Numbered from the stretch's first letter, positions 17,308-26,958 are shown. The stretch is DNA of 64,000 nucleotides from Alteribacillus iranensis (GCF_900113025.1 NZ_FONT01000003.1:228139-292138); one strand, 5' to 3'. A program made the numbers and translations. The notes: generated from the sequence alone by a model not told the origin.

Positions 17308-19257
17308 TTAAACAGATGCAGTTGGTTTTGGAGTAGATTTCTTTTCCCGGGCTTTTTGCATTACGTAGACAAGTGCCACGAGGATTAACCCGGAAAAGGA
17401 GATGAGAAGGTCTGGTATCAGTAACATAATACCTCCCGCTAACAGTAAGAGCCGTTCTAGTATATTATTTTTGACAACAAAGAAATTAATCATTCCGGCA
17501 CTAATACCCGCCATTCCAATTAACGCTGTAATAATGGCTGGTATCAATGTCCCAGCCGTGGCATCTTGTAATACGAGGACCGGATTTGTAACAAAAATGT
17601 ATGGAATAACAAACGCTGCAATGGCCAGTTTGACCGAAGTGACCCCTGATTTCATTGGATTGGCTCGGGCGATCCCGGCACCAGCGTAAGCCGCTAAACA
17701 AACAGGAGGCGTAATATCTGCCACAATTCCGAAATAGAACACAAAGAAGTGGGCTGCGATTTCCGGAACTCCGAAGGCAATAATAGCTGGAGCTGCAAGT
17801 GATGCTGTCACAACGTAGTTTGCAGTTGTAGGAAGCCCCATACCTAAAATAATACAAGCAATCATCGTAAAGAACATGACAAGAAAGAAGTTTCCGCCGG
17901 CAAGATCGATAATACCGTTTGCAATCTTACCACCGAGCCCTGTAAACACAACAATTCCTACAATAATACCTGCTGATGCACAGGCTGCTATAACAGGAAG
18001 TGCAATACGAGCGCCTTGTTCTAAAGTAAACACCATGTCTTTGATCGATAATCGTGTATCTTTACGGAAGAAGCTAATTACAAAAGCTGCAAATATTCCC
18101 CATAAAGCTGCAGTAGTAGGAGTGAATCCGCTGTAAAGCATAAATAATATAGCAACGAGCGGCAACAGTAAGTCTATTCTCCTTAGCATAGCTGCGGCGG
18201 AAGGAAGCTCACTTTTCGGCAAGCCGTATATTTTCAACTTGCGCGCTTCGAAATGCGTACCGATAAACACACCGGAAAAATAAAGGATAGCTGGTATCAA
18301 AGCGACTAGGATAATTTCGTTATAGGGCACACCAATTGTTTCAATCATGATAAAAGCGGCAGCACCCATAATGGGAGGCATGATCTGGCCGCCTGTCGAA
18401 GCGGAAGCCTCAGCAGCCGCAGCAAACTCCGGCTTGAACCCGGCGCGCTTCATCATTGGGATGGTAAAGCTCCCGGAGCTGACTGTATTTGCAACAGAGC
18501 TCCCCGTGACCATACCTTGTAAGCCAGAAGCGACCACAGCCGCTTTCGCTGTCCCACCTGTATAACGCCCTGTTAAACTGAAAGCTAAGTCATTAAAAAA
18601 CTGACCAATGTTCGTGCGAACGAGCATAACACCAAAGAAAAGAAATAAGTAAATATAAGTAGAAGATATTTGAATAGGCGTTCCGAATATAGCCTCGCTC
18701 GAGTAGACGAGCCTTGTCATTAATCTATTAAAGTCAAAACCAGCATGCCCGAAGTATGGGATGTTATTCCCCCATAGACCATAAGCTATGCCGAGAAGAG
18801 CGATAATGACGATAGGTAAGCCAACGGCCCGTCTTGTGCCTTCCAATAATAAAACGATAAAGACTGCCGCCATGATGTGATCGAAAGTCGTATATCCTGC
18901 CACGATGGAACTTCTAAATAATTGATCATAATTAAAAACGAGATAAAAATTAGTGAAGAGTGCAATAAATGCTAAGATAACATCATACCAAGGGACTCCT
19001 CTGCGTCCGGTCATTGATTTTTTCACAGGGTACAAAAGGAATATTAATGACATCCCGCCAGCGAGGTGTATTGCCCCTTGAATAACGGAGCGATAAGGAT
19101 TGTTTGCTGTCCACAAATGGAAAATAGTTAGCGCAATTCCAATAAGAGTGACAAGAATTGCCCACTTGCCTAAATTTGTGCGGTATGTAGATTCCTTATC
19201 GTATTTTTTAATGAGTTCTTCTTGGGATACATTCTCATTGTTCTGTCTTTCCGTCAT
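17308..19257 (-). CDS. TRAP transporter permease, fused small and large subunits
   Basis: The 649-residue protein fuses the 4-helix (DctQ-like) and 12-helix (DctM-like) subunits, as is usual for TAXI-type TRAP systems. Landmarks are SGSSVANTVSSGSFTIPMMKRAGF and ASTGGQIMPPIMGAAAFIM in the DctM part, and LGMGLPTTANYVVTA near the second motif. It works with the TAXI binding protein encoded upstream and uses the sodium gradient for uptake. Substrates of known TAXI systems include glutamate and other carboxylates; this one is unknown. Confidence 0.95.
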   Translation of the reverse strand: MTERQNNENVSQEELIKKYDKESTYRTNLGKWAILVTLIGIALTIFHLWTANNPYRSVIQGAIHLAGGMSLIFLLYPVKKSMTGRRGVPWYDVILAFIALFTNFYLVFNYDQLFRSSIVAGYTTFDHIMAAVFIVLLLEGTRRAVGLPIVIIALLGIAYGLWGNNIPYFGHAGFDFNRLMTRLVYSSEAIFGTPIQISSTYIYLFLFFGVMLVRTNIGQFFNDLAFSLTGRYTGGTAKAAVVASGLQGMVTGSSVANTVSSGSFTIPMMKRAGFKPEFAAAAEASASTGGQIMPPIMGAAAFIMIETIGVPYNEIILVALIPAILYFSGVFIGTHFEARKLKIYGLPKSELPSAAAMLRRIDLLLPLVAILFMLYSGFTPTTAALWGIFAAFVISFFRKDTRLSIKDMVFTLEQGARIALPVIAACASAGIIVGIVVFTGLGGKIANGIIDLAGGNFFLVMFFTMIACIILGMGLPTTANYVVTASLAAPAIIAFGVPEIAAHFFVFYFGIVADITPPVCLAAYAGAGIARANPMKSGVTSVKLAIAAFVIPYIFVTNPVLVLQDATAGTLIPAIITALIGMAGISAGMINFFVVKNNILERLLLLAGGIMLLIPDLLISFSGLILVALVYVMQKAREKKSTPKPTASV

Positions 19258-19461
19258 AAACGGTCACCACCTTTAAAAAATGGGATAGGTCTTAACCCAC
19301 AATAGCGGGAGGCAGGGAAGAAAAGTACATACACAATCAGAATAATAACACTAGATCACATTTCATGAAAAGCTGTTTTTCTCCCTTGCTTATAATCATA
19401 TCACGCAAGAAGGAGAAAAGAACCAGATCTTCATGGTAAAAGTGATCGTGTAGAAAACGAA

Positions 19462-19493
19462 ATACCGGGACTAGATAGGTCTAGCCCCGGTAT
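19462..19493 (-). terminator. Strong hairpin between TAXI binding protein and permease
   Basis: On the minus strand ataccggggctaga pairs with tctagtcccggtat (one mismatch) around a 4-base loop, followed by a T-rich run. It sits 20 bases after the binding-protein stop and probably acts as a partial terminator, so that more binding protein than permease is made (inference). Confidence 0.7.
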
Positions 19494-19512
19494 GGTGAGA
19501 TGACGGATGTAT

Positions 19513-20691
19513 TTATTCTTCCGAGTCTTCTGTGTCATCTGATGTCGTGTTTTCCTCTTCTCCGGATCCATCTTCTTCATTACCTTGATCGGATTCATCG
19601 GCAGAATCGGCATCTTCTTCACTATCTTCCCCGGTGCTGTTTTGACCGTCTAATAAACCCTCTTCCTCAAAATAACGCTCAGAACCAGGGTGCAAAGGCA
19701 TGCCTTCTGAACCGTTCATTACATTTTCCTTTGTCATGTAATTCCCTTGTTCGTGGGAAATGGAGTCAGCATTTTCGTAGAGTTGTTTTGTGACCTCATA
19801 AGCTGTATCTTCATCGACTTGGTCCAGAGAGCCAACGAGTATCGCATAAGCCGTTACTGTACTTACTGACTCGTCAAGGAAGTCATACGTATCTGCCTCA
19901 ATGTCTAACTGACCATAATCACTGTTGTCTTGAATATATTGAAGAGGCTCCCCTTCGATAGGCAGGATGACCACATCACGTTGTGTGGAAAGCTCTGTTA
20001 CGTTACCTGCCGGCAGTCCAAGCAGACCGAAGTTAGCATCCAGGTTACCATCTTGAAGACGTCCGGCAGCGTCACCGAAGCCTTCTTCATAGGCTTCATA
20101 GTCTCCTTCCTCAAGACCATGAGCTTCTAAAATTAAACGAGCTGCAGAGTTTGTAGCACTTCCTGGAGGGCCGAGGTTTACTCGTTTCCCTTCTAATTCT
20201 TCAATAGAGGTAACACCGGTGTCTTCTGTCGTAACTACCTGCATGACCTCCGGATATATATGGCCCATAAAACCGAAGTTTTCGATCACTGTACCGCCAA
20301 AGTCTCCTTCACCTTCTAGTGCTTGAAGAGCAGTAAGGTGAACGGACATACCAAGCTGCATTTCGCCGCGGCCAATTTGAGCCAGGTTATCAACAGAGGC
20401 ATCGGAGGAAACGGCACTGACGTCAAATCCCTCAATGTCAACGTTATCATTCATAACATTGGCAATTTCTTGTCCAAGAGGATAATACGTACCACCCGTA
20501 GAACCAGTACCTAATTGAAGTTCAGTCATTCCTTCCGTATTGCCGGATGCATCGCCGCTGTCTTCAGCAGTGTTTTCTGTCTCGCCGGTATCTGTGTTTC
20601 CGCTGTCACCGCCGTTATCTCCACCGCCGCAAGCTGCGAGCAACATAAGAAGTGCAAATAGCAAAATAAGTAGAATAGAACTTTTCTTCAC
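19513..20691 (-). CDS. TAXI-family TRAP substrate-binding lipoprotein
   Basis: The 392-residue lipoprotein starts at GTG (RBS AGGGGG) with lipobox LLAAC (Cys 21) and an acidic Asp/Gly/Thr linker. The TAXI domain starts near residue 57 with LQLGTGSTGGTYYPLGQEIANV and includes GKRVNLGPPGSATNSAARLIL. The last 45 residues are an extremely acidic tail of Glu, Asp, Ser and Thr. Such a tail is unusual for the family and suggests adaptation to high salt or a cell-wall role (inference). It is first in the operon. Confidence 0.93.
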   Translation of the reverse strand: MKKSSILLILLFALLMLLAACGGGDNGGDSGNTDTGETENTAEDSGDASGNTEGMTELQLGTGSTGGTYYPLGQEIANVMNDNVDIEGFDVSAVSSDASVDNLAQIGRGEMQLGMSVHLTALQALEGEGDFGGTVIENFGFMGHIYPEVMQVVTTEDTGVTSIEELEGKRVNLGPPGSATNSAARLILEAHGLEEGDYEAYEEGFGDAAGRLQDGNLDANFGLLGLPAGNVTELSTQRDVVILPIEGEPLQYIQDNSDYGQLDIEADTYDFLDESVSTVTAYAILVGSLDQVDEDTAYEVTKQLYENADSISHEQGNYMTKENVMNGSEGMPLHPGSERYFEEEGLLDGQNSTGEDSEEDADSADESDQGNEEDGSGEEENTTSDDTEDSEE

Positions 20692-20732
20692 TTGTTTTCC
20701 CCCTTTTTATCTTTTTTTAAATAATCAGTTTA

Positions 20733-20761
20733 ATTAAATCAGAAAAAGGGCCTATTGTCAA
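20733..20761 (-). promoter_or_regulatory. Promoter of the TRAP operon
   Basis: On the minus strand consensus TTGACA (complement of 20756-20761) and TTTAAT (complement of 20733-20738) are exactly 17 bp apart, 42 bases upstream of the GTG start. Confidence 0.75.
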
Positions 20762-21375
20762 AGTTTAAGAAGGTAGTAAGTTCTTAGAAATATAGACAAA
20801 ATTAGACGGGAGTGTTGTCGAAGTCCGGCATGGAATTGAGCTTGGTTAATACATGAAACTACGAATCTTGGATGGGTTTTAGATACTGTTGGACAATCCG
20901 CCTAAAAGGTGTCATTGTGGAAGGTACTGTCAAAGAGAGCCTTGGATTATACTGACAACAGGACAATGGAAGAGAAAATTGGTAATTGACTGCTCTTCTT
21001 TTTCATATCATTTTAGGAAACATCGTTTAAAGAAACAATATCACTGTAGGTTATCTCTCCTTTGTATGATGAGGGAGCGGTATTTCTGAAATCACTTTCC
21101 CGTGTCTGCTTAACTATTTATTCTAGTCTCCGCCACCGACTATCAGACTGGTCTAGAATTAAATTTCTCCTGTAAAAACGCTAAGGTACGTACCACCTGG
21201 ACATTGGAAGCTGCCATCGGCGTTGCACCTTTGCCAGCACAGTTTGTAAACTTACTTAATGTCAGAAAGCAGTTTTCTTACACCTTTCGACCATCGTGTA
21301 CTCGACAAAGACGAGGAATAAATTTAGAGTTATAATTATCATTGAAAAAGAAAATCAAGAATATGTGGTGATGAC
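20762..21375. other. Gene-free stretch of about 600 bp
   Basis: The only open frames are short, have no ribosome binding sites and look random. An inverted repeat ttctag/ctagaa flanks about 21120-21160. I see no recognisable RNA. It may hold decayed sequence and the promoter for the AI-2E-type gene. Confidence 0.4.
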
Positions 21376-22482
21376 ATGCCTCAAGGAAAGTTTTATCGGA
21401 TTTGTTACGGGATTATATTACTACTTCTCATTGTATACTTAGGGACACTCGTTGACTTTATGTTCGAACCAGTCATTGTACTGGTCACCTCCCTCTTTGC
21501 TCCAATTGTCGTTGCCGGGGTGCTTTATTACTTGTTCCGACCAGTCATACATGTTATGTCCCATTATATGAAAATACCAAGAGGGATGGCGATTTTACTC
21601 TTGTATCTTTTGGTGCTCGGAGTCATCGCCTTACTCGTACTCTTGGTAGGCCCACCGCTCCAGCATCAGCTGACAAGTCTGATTAATAATACACCACGTT
21701 TAATTAATGAGATACAGCGGATTATTGTAGAACTTCAACATCAGGAATGGTTTAATCGCTTTTTAGAGGAAATGGAAGGTGTTTCTTGGAATGAACTGAC
21801 TGCACGTGCAGCAGAGTATGCGAATCAAGTCCTGTCTAATTTAGGAAGTAACGTAGTAAGTATTGTAGGGGCAATTACTAATGTGGTTATTGTCCTGCTC
21901 ATCCTGCCTTTCATTCTTTATTACATGCTGAAAGAGGGGGAGAAGGCTCCAGAATTTATATTGAGACTTCTACCTAAGAAACAGGAGACAGAGGGCCGTC
22001 GTATATTAGGTGACATGGATACAGCCCTAAGTTCGTATATACAGGGGCAAATTATTGTCAGTTTTTTTGTAGGTGTTTGTGTATTGATAGGGTACACGAT
22101 TATAGGTTTAGAGTACTCGCTAGTCCTGGCGTTAGTGGCCATGTTCACAAATGTGATCCCGTTTATAGGACCGTGGATTGGTACGCTTCCAGGAGTGGTC
22201 GTTGGCTTTCTGGATTCGCCATTTACCGCTCTTCTTGTTATCATTGTGGTAGTGATCGTACAGCAGCTTGAAAGTAATCTTATTTCTCCTCAAGTAATGG
22301 GGAAAAAGCTCGATGTTCACCCGGTCACCATTATTTTGTTGTTGCTTGTAGCGGGAAGGTTTGCAGGGGTAGTCGGGCTCTTACTCGCTGTACCTACGTA
22401 TGCCGTACTAAAAGTTATTGTCAGTCATACTTACCGATTGTTAAAATTAAGACATAATCCACCAAAGGAAAACGGGAGTTAA
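21376..22482 (+). CDS. AI-2E family transporter (YtvI/PerM-like)
   Basis: A 368-residue membrane protein of the AI-2E transporter/PerM family (PF01594). It has two N-terminal helices, a soluble helical part (about 95-150) and a C-terminal bundle, with the family phrase FTNVIPFIGPWIGTLPGVVVGFL and LESNLISPQVMGKKLDVHPVTIILLLL. Family members include Na+/H+ antiporters of alkaliphiles and halophiles as well as putative autoinducer exporters. The role here is not known. It precedes the rhodanese gene by 14 bases. Confidence 0.92.
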   Translation: MPQGKFYRICYGIILLLLIVYLGTLVDFMFEPVIVLVTSLFAPIVVAGVLYYLFRPVIHVMSHYMKIPRGMAILLLYLLVLGVIALLVLLVGPPLQHQLTSLINNTPRLINEIQRIIVELQHQEWFNRFLEEMEGVSWNELTARAAEYANQVLSNLGSNVVSIVGAITNVVIVLLILPFILYYMLKEGEKAPEFILRLLPKKQETEGRRILGDMDTALSSYIQGQIIVSFFVGVCVLIGYTIIGLEYSLVLALVAMFTNVIPFIGPWIGTLPGVVVGFLDSPFTALLVIIVVVIVQQLESNLISPQVMGKKLDVHPVTIILLLLVAGRFAGVVGLLLAVPTYAVLKVIVSHTYRLLKLRHNPPKENGS

Positions 22483-22496
22483 GAAAGGGTGTCATA

Positions 22497-22865
22497 ATGG
22501 CTTACGAACGTGAAGGAATAGAGCAAATTGATAAAAATGAAATGCAGGAAATCCGTGACACTGAAGAACCATCGCCCATATTGATTGATGTACGTGAACC
22601 GGGAGAGTATATAGAAGGACATATTCCAGGTGTACCTCTTCTTCCTATGCGGAAAATGCCCGAAGTAATCGAAGAATTTGATAAAGAGAAAAGCTATATT
22701 CTCGTTTGCCGAAGCGGGAATCGGAGTCACCACACGGCATTATTTTTTAAAGATCATGGAATTGAGAATGTGAGAAATTTTGCCGGTGGTATGCTCGCTT
22801 GGGATGAAGAAGTGGAAACGGGAATGGAAAACGAAATTGACGATGTGAAAGAGTTATATAAATAG
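22497..22865 (+). CDS. Single-domain rhodanese-like sulfurtransferase
   Basis: The 122-residue protein is one rhodanese domain. The active loop is VCRSGNRSHHTA with the persulfide cysteine, and DVREPGEYIEGHIPGVPLLP is the typical N-terminal motif. It moves sulfane sulfur or detoxifies thiols. It lies 14 bases after the transporter stop, with AAAGGGTG as ribosome binding site, so the two form an operon. Confidence 0.92.
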   Translation: MAYEREGIEQIDKNEMQEIRDTEEPSPILIDVREPGEYIEGHIPGVPLLPMRKMPEVIEEFDKEKSYILVCRSGNRSHHTALFFKDHGIENVRNFAGGMLAWDEEVETGMENEIDDVKELYK

Positions 22866-22934
22866 AAATCGCAGAAAATGTATGGTGTCAGCGGGAATAA
22901 CATGGTCACGGAGTATGGTGAGATATGGTTCGGG

Positions 22935-22975
22935 AAGACTGTCTTAGTGGGGAAACCTCTAGGCAGTCTTTTTTT
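22935..22975 (+). terminator. Terminator after the rhodanese gene
   Basis: aagactg pairs with cagtctt with an imperfect inner stem, followed by six or more T. Confidence 0.8.
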
Positions 22976-23098
22976 CATGACTTGTTCATTCTAAATACAT
23001 TTCTAAGTTGGTCTGATACGGCCTGCTTTCCCATTGTTTTATTATTTAGAGAAGAGGGTACACGAACAAGTAAAAAGCAAGGAAGGGAGGAAGGACAA

Positions 23099-23242
23099 AT
23101 GCTTTGGACAATCATCATTATTTTAGTAGTTCTTTGGTTGATCGGATTAATATTCGAGATTGCGGGCGGGCTTATTAATCTATTGCTTATCGCTGCTCTT
23201 ATTATTCTTATCTATCGATTCTTTGCAAATAGAAAGAGATAG
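23099..23242 (+). CDS. Lmo0937-family small membrane protein
   Basis: A 47-residue protein that is almost entirely two short membrane helices: MLWTIIIILVVLWLIGLIFE and GGLINLLLIAALIILIYRFF. The pattern LWTII..LWLIG..F.IAGG.IN.LL matches the Lmo0937 family, which is widespread in Firmicutes and often stress-induced. Its role is unknown. The ATG follows GGAAGGGAGGAAGG; the longer upstream frame is rejected because the match and the ribosome binding site both start here. Confidence 0.85.
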   Translation: MLWTIIIILVVLWLIGLIFEIAGGLINLLLIAALIILIYRFFANRKR

Positions 23243-23335
23243 CAAGAGGCTTTTCTCTCGAAAATAAGGGTAGGTCGCTGTCGGATATTAAGGTATAATA
23301 GAGAAAAAGATAGGAAATGGCGGGAGAGGAAAAAT

Positions 23336-24223
23336 ATGAAACGTATTGTTAGAACAATAGTCGCGGGTGGGCTTATTTTATGTACGACGTGGGGAACGCC
23401 AGCCGCTTTGGCTACTGTTCCTTTCCAGACGGAATTGGAAAGAGAGGAAGAACAACAACAGGAGCAAGCGGATTCGGGCCACTCATTGTATATTGATGGC
23501 CAAGAGCAATCGTATACTGGAGAACCAATATTCCATCAAGGTGTGTTATACGTGACAGTTCCTGGAGCAATCCAGGCATTAAATGAAAAAGCCGAAATAG
23601 ATCCAACTGCTCCCTTTGCTGATGAGCTTTCCCCTTATGATTATTTAGAAGATAATGATTTCATAGAAAGTGTGAATAACCGAGAAGTGGTAAGGGTATC
23701 ACACTTGCAGGATTTGGGCGTGAAAGCACAATGGTATGACGACCCTGGTCGCCTTCATCTAGAGACCGCTGACTTACTGACAGTCGATGATCTAGAGGTT
23801 GGTGATACCATTTCTGAAGTGGAGGAAAAAGTGAATATTCACTGGAATACGGGCTATGGACAGCCAGCCGATTATATTGGTTTTGTCGGGGATATGAAAG
23901 AGTATACATATACGGACCGTTACGGAGAAGAACGGTCAGGAGAAGTTCCAGAACTTCAGCTCGAGATTATCGATGGACTTCTTACATACATTATTATTTC
24001 TGACGAGTCTTATGAAACGGCAAAAGGGATTACGGTGGGAGATTCCTTATTTGATGTCACCCGTGCGCATGGCTCTGACTATGTGAAAGAATCCGTAGAT
24101 GGAAAAATAGTCTATATTTATCATGTGAATCATGGAAGCATATGGTTTATCGCTAATGAAAATACACGTGAAGTAGAAAGAATTGGTCTCTGGGATACTC
24201 AGTTGGAGGGCTTTGAAAGGTAA
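23336..24223 (+). CDS. Secreted hypothetical protein with stalk-like domain
   Basis: The 295-residue protein has a signal peptide (MKRIVRTIVAGGLILCTTWG, cleavage after about ALA at 25-27) and a charged Gln/Glu linker. It continues with a region like the copper-amine-oxidase N-terminal (stalk) repeats (SLYIDGQEQSYTGEPIFHQGVLYVTV). The C-terminal part (about 170-290) has two related modules, each with GDTISEVEEKVN or GDSLFDVTRAHGSDY, as in proteins that decorate cell walls. The function is unknown. A TATAAT lies about 38 bases upstream of the ATG. Confidence 0.65.
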   Translation: MKRIVRTIVAGGLILCTTWGTPAALATVPFQTELEREEEQQQEQADSGHSLYIDGQEQSYTGEPIFHQGVLYVTVPGAIQALNEKAEIDPTAPFADELSPYDYLEDNDFIESVNNREVVRVSHLQDLGVKAQWYDDPGRLHLETADLLTVDDLEVGDTISEVEEKVNIHWNTGYGQPADYIGFVGDMKEYTYTDRYGEERSGEVPELQLEIIDGLLTYIIISDESYETAKGITVGDSLFDVTRAHGSDYVKESVDGKIVYIYHVNHGSIWFIANENTREVERIGLWDTQLEGFER

Positions 24224-24325
24224 GTGTTGGAAACAGGTTTACATCCCCCCGTTTTTAGGGAAAGAAATAAATAGAAGGTTTAATTACTTATAAGTAAGAA
24301 AATCCAAACGAGGGGGAGAAGGATA

Positions 24326-24634
24326 ATGAATAAAAAAGCTGTATTGGTTCCATCTATCGTAGCAGGGGCTGTTGGTACTGCCGCATTCTTGCTGAAGGAC
24401 GAAGATAAACGAGACCGGGTCAAACAAAGCTACCAGCGTTATATGGCTAAGATGAAAGGGAAGACGGAAGAGGCCGAGGACGAAAAACTAAATGAAAAAG
24501 TAGGATATTCTGACCCAGAAGATATTGAAGATAATAGAATGGTCTCTGAAGGATCTCAGTACTCGGTTCACCACTTTAACAAGGCACAGGAAGAAAATGA
24601 ACAACCGTTGGAAACGACAATGAATGATAAATAA
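24326..24634 (+). CDS. Hypothetical protein with N-terminal membrane anchor
   Basis: A 102-residue protein. Residues 4-22 (KAVLVPSIVAGAVGTAAFL) form one short membrane helix with Gly/Ala spacing like that of YtxH-type proteins. The rest is charged and likely helical to disordered. No certain family. GAGGGGGAGAAGG precedes the ATG. Confidence 0.6.
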   Translation: MNKKAVLVPSIVAGAVGTAAFLLKDEDKRDRVKQSYQRYMAKMKGKTEEAEDEKLNEKVGYSDPEDIEDNRMVSEGSQYSVHHFNKAQEENEQPLETTMNDK

Positions 24635-24636
24635 CC

Positions 24637-24675
24637 GGAAAAGCTGTTCCCCTGCCGATAGGGAGGACAGCTTTT
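24637..24675 (+). terminator. Terminator
   Basis: gaaaagctgt pairs with acagcttttc with additional inner C/G pairs, just after the stop codon. Confidence 0.85.
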
Positions 24676-24929
24676 CTTGTAAGTTTGCGGTGGTGTCCTT
24701 CCGCTGCACCACCTTGATAGGTCGCCTCCACCCCGCACGGCCCCGACTTGACAGTTTTTCGAGCCCGTTGCCGATAAGTTAGCGGATGTCTTTCTGTTTA
24801 TTTATAAAATGTTTAAGAAGCTTGGTTTTTTCCAGATGTTTGCTTAGACTGTAAGAAGGTATGATGGTTTTTTGTGAAAAGGAATATTGCGACACCATTT
24901 TGCCTAAACCTAGGAAAAGGAAGTTTTAT

Positions 24930-25691
24930 ATGTTAACGATAACAGAAGAGACGTTGGATCAGATACCGGTCCTACATATATGTAAAGAAGAGTATATTCA
25001 TCAACCGTTGCCTGTAATTATTTTTTGGCACGGTTTCACAAGCGGAAAAGAACATAACCTCCATATTGCTTACCATCTGGCTAAAAAAAATATCCGTGTT
25101 ATCCTTCCGGAGGCCCTTCATCACGGAGTAAGAGATAGTGGATTGACGGAAAAAGAACGAGTGTTTCAATTCTGGAGTATTGTCCTTCAAAGCGTAAGAG
25201 AGACAAAACAGGTTTGGGAATGCCTGCAAAAAAGGAAGTTAATAGAAGAGAATCGCGTATTTGTAGCTGGGACGTCTATGGGGGGGATTATTACATGCGG
25301 TGTTCTTGCTGCTTATCCATGGGTGAAGGGAGGAGCGGTTCTCATGGGGAATCCGGCATGGGAAACTTTCGCCCGTCAGCAAATTCGCTTAATGGAGCAG
25401 CAAGGGTCGCTTCCCCTAACGGAAGAAGAAGCAGAAAAGCAAGTGAGTCAGCTTATTCCATTTGATCTTTCTCAGCAAACGTCCGCTATTGCCAACCGTC
25501 CTCTCTTTTTCTGGCATGGAAAAAGAGATGAAGTGGTACCATACTTGTCCTCGTATGAGTTTTATGAGCAGATAAAAGAGAAAAGGAAAGATGACGACAG
25601 CCTCGTCTATCACTTGGACCCTGCAGCCGGGCATAAGGTGTCCCGCGACGGCATGTTGTTAATGGCCGAGTGGACAGCTGACTACATTTGA
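24930..25691 (+). CDS. yitV: Alpha/beta hydrolase, YitV-like esterase
   Basis: The 253-residue hydrolase has the oxyanion segment FWHGFTSGKEHN, the nucleophile elbow GTSMGG, the acid in WHGKRDEVVPY and the histidine in PAAGHKVS, a complete triad. Length and layout match B. subtilis YitV (about 255 aa), whose gene also lies near yitT, yitU and argC. The ATG at 24930 follows AGGAAAAGGAAG; 23 upstream in-frame codons have no ribosome binding site. The likely reaction is carboxyl-ester hydrolysis of a small substrate. Confidence 0.88.
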   Translation: MLTITEETLDQIPVLHICKEEYIHQPLPVIIFWHGFTSGKEHNLHIAYHLAKKNIRVILPEALHHGVRDSGLTEKERVFQFWSIVLQSVRETKQVWECLQKRKLIEENRVFVAGTSMGGIITCGVLAAYPWVKGGAVLMGNPAWETFARQQIRLMEQQGSLPLTEEEAEKQVSQLIPFDLSQQTSAIANRPLFFWHGKRDEVVPYLSSYEFYEQIKEKRKDDDSLVYHLDPAAGHKVSRDGMLLMAEWTADYI

Positions 25692-25715
25692 CGTGGAGGA
25701 TTGGAGTGACAGCCC

Positions 25716-26561
25716 TTGATAACGAGACATACCACATTAATGCAAGAAATCCAAAAAGTCATCGTCATTATTCTCGGTGCTATTATCATGGCTGTCGGGT
25801 TAAATTTGTTTTTAATCCCGGCTAATGTATTTGCTAGCGGTGCTACAGGTATTGCTCAAATTTTAGCAGCCTTGTTACCGCTGTCCACTGGTGTCTTTTT
25901 ATTCTTACTCAACTTACCCATTGCCATTCTCGGTTGGGTGAAAGTCGGAAAGCTTTTTACTTTTTACAGTTTCCTGCATGTGGCATTGACTACATTTTTT
26001 CTAGAATTGATTCCAGTGGTTGAATTGTCACAGGATATTCTGCTTAACGGTGTGTTTGGCGGTGTGATTACCGCTGTTGGTGCAGCCAGTGCTTTAAAAT
26101 GGGGGGCGTCAGCAGGCGGGCTGGACATCATCGCTCTCGTGTTAGCGCGGATGAGCGATAGGCCGGTTGGTGTTTACTTTTTTGGGCTAAACGGTGCGAT
26201 TGTTTTAGCGGCAGGTGTGTTATTCAATTGGGAAAGTGCTCTTTATACGTTAGTTACTCTTTACGTTAGTTCAAGAGTCATCGATACAATCCATACCCGC
26301 CATGTCAAAGTGACGGCTTTTATTGTTACGAAACGACCAGATGAACTGAGAGAAGCCATTCACAAACACATCACTCGGGGTATAACAAGAATTCCGGCAA
26401 AAGGTGGATTTGATGCTACGGAAAAAGAAGTGTTAATGATCGTTATTACCCGTTATGAGCTATATGCCCTCGAGCAAGTGATCAATGAAATCGATGAAAA
26501 CGCATTTACGAATATTGTTAACACAGCAGGGATATACGGATTGTTCCGAAAAACAGATTGA
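25716..26561 (+). CDS. yitT: YitT-family membrane protein (DUF161-DUF2179)
   Basis: The 281-residue protein has five or six N-terminal helices of the YitT membrane domain (LNLFLIPANVFASGATGIAQIL, SAGGLDIIALVLARMSDRPVG) and a cytoplasmic DUF2179 domain (about 205-275, containing TRGITRIPAKGGF). Its function is unknown. TTG at 25716 is taken as start since GGAG lies 9 bases upstream; ATG at 25740 has no ribosome binding site. It follows yitV closely, with the same neighbour set as in B. subtilis. Confidence 0.88.
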   Translation: MITRHTTLMQEIQKVIVIILGAIIMAVGLNLFLIPANVFASGATGIAQILAALLPLSTGVFLFLLNLPIAILGWVKVGKLFTFYSFLHVALTTFFLELIPVVELSQDILLNGVFGGVITAVGAASALKWGASAGGLDIIALVLARMSDRPVGVYFFGLNGAIVLAAGVLFNWESALYTLVTLYVSSRVIDTIHTRHVKVTAFIVTKRPDELREAIHKHITRGITRIPAKGGFDATEKEVLMIVITRYELYALEQVINEIDENAFTNIVNTAGIYGLFRKTD

Positions 26562-26575
26562 AGACAGAGAAATGA

Positions 26576-26612
26576 AAAGCAGCTAGCTTGGATGTGAGCT
26601 AGCTGCTTTCTT
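26576..26612. terminator. Terminator between yitT and azlD
   Basis: A perfect 13-bp stem, aaagcagctagct with agctagctgcttt, around an 8-base loop, between convergent genes. Confidence 0.9.
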
Positions 26613-26652
26613 CGGTGCTGTTCTTTGTTTGTAGGGAACTCTGTATTCGCGC

Positions 26653-26958
26653 TTAAAATAGCGGGCTAATGAGTGTTAATACAAGAATCGATCCTAGGAC
26701 GACAAAAATGAGACTACCTCCAAGAAAAGAAATAACAAAAGCGGAGACAATGCCGATGATCCCAAATAAAACATGATCATGAATAAATAAAGCTCCAGGA
26801 AATATTAATGCCCCGAGAGCGGCATAAGGGACATTTTTTAATATCCCCTCTAAACGCGGCGGGATTTTTTCTGCATTAAAAAAAAGAAAGGGAAGAACTC
26901 TTGTTGAGTAAGTAGCTGCCGCCATTCCAATAATAAGGAGGAGCATATTCATGGACAT
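26653..26958 (-). CDS. azlD: AzlD-family small subunit of amino acid exporter
   Basis: A 101-residue membrane protein with four helices and the AzlD phrase TYSTRVLPFLFF followed by KIPPRLEGILKNVPYAALGALIFPG. With AzlC it forms a branched-chain amino acid (and azaleucine) exporter. Its ATG overlaps the azlC stop codon by one base (TAATG), and GGGAGGGG precedes it, so translation is coupled. Confidence 0.93.
   Translation of the reverse strand: MSMNMLLLIIGMAAATYSTRVLPFLFFNAEKIPPRLEGILKNVPYAALGALIFPGALFIHDHVLFGIIGIVSAFVISFLGGSLIFVVLGSILVLTLISPLF

Noticed and set aside
17402..18565. Open frames on the + strand opposite the TRAP permease
   Set aside because: They are shadows of the permease codons, with no ribosome binding sites.
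20889..21089. 66-codon open frame in the gene-free stretch
   Set aside because: No ribosome binding site and a random-looking, Cys/His/Arg-rich product.
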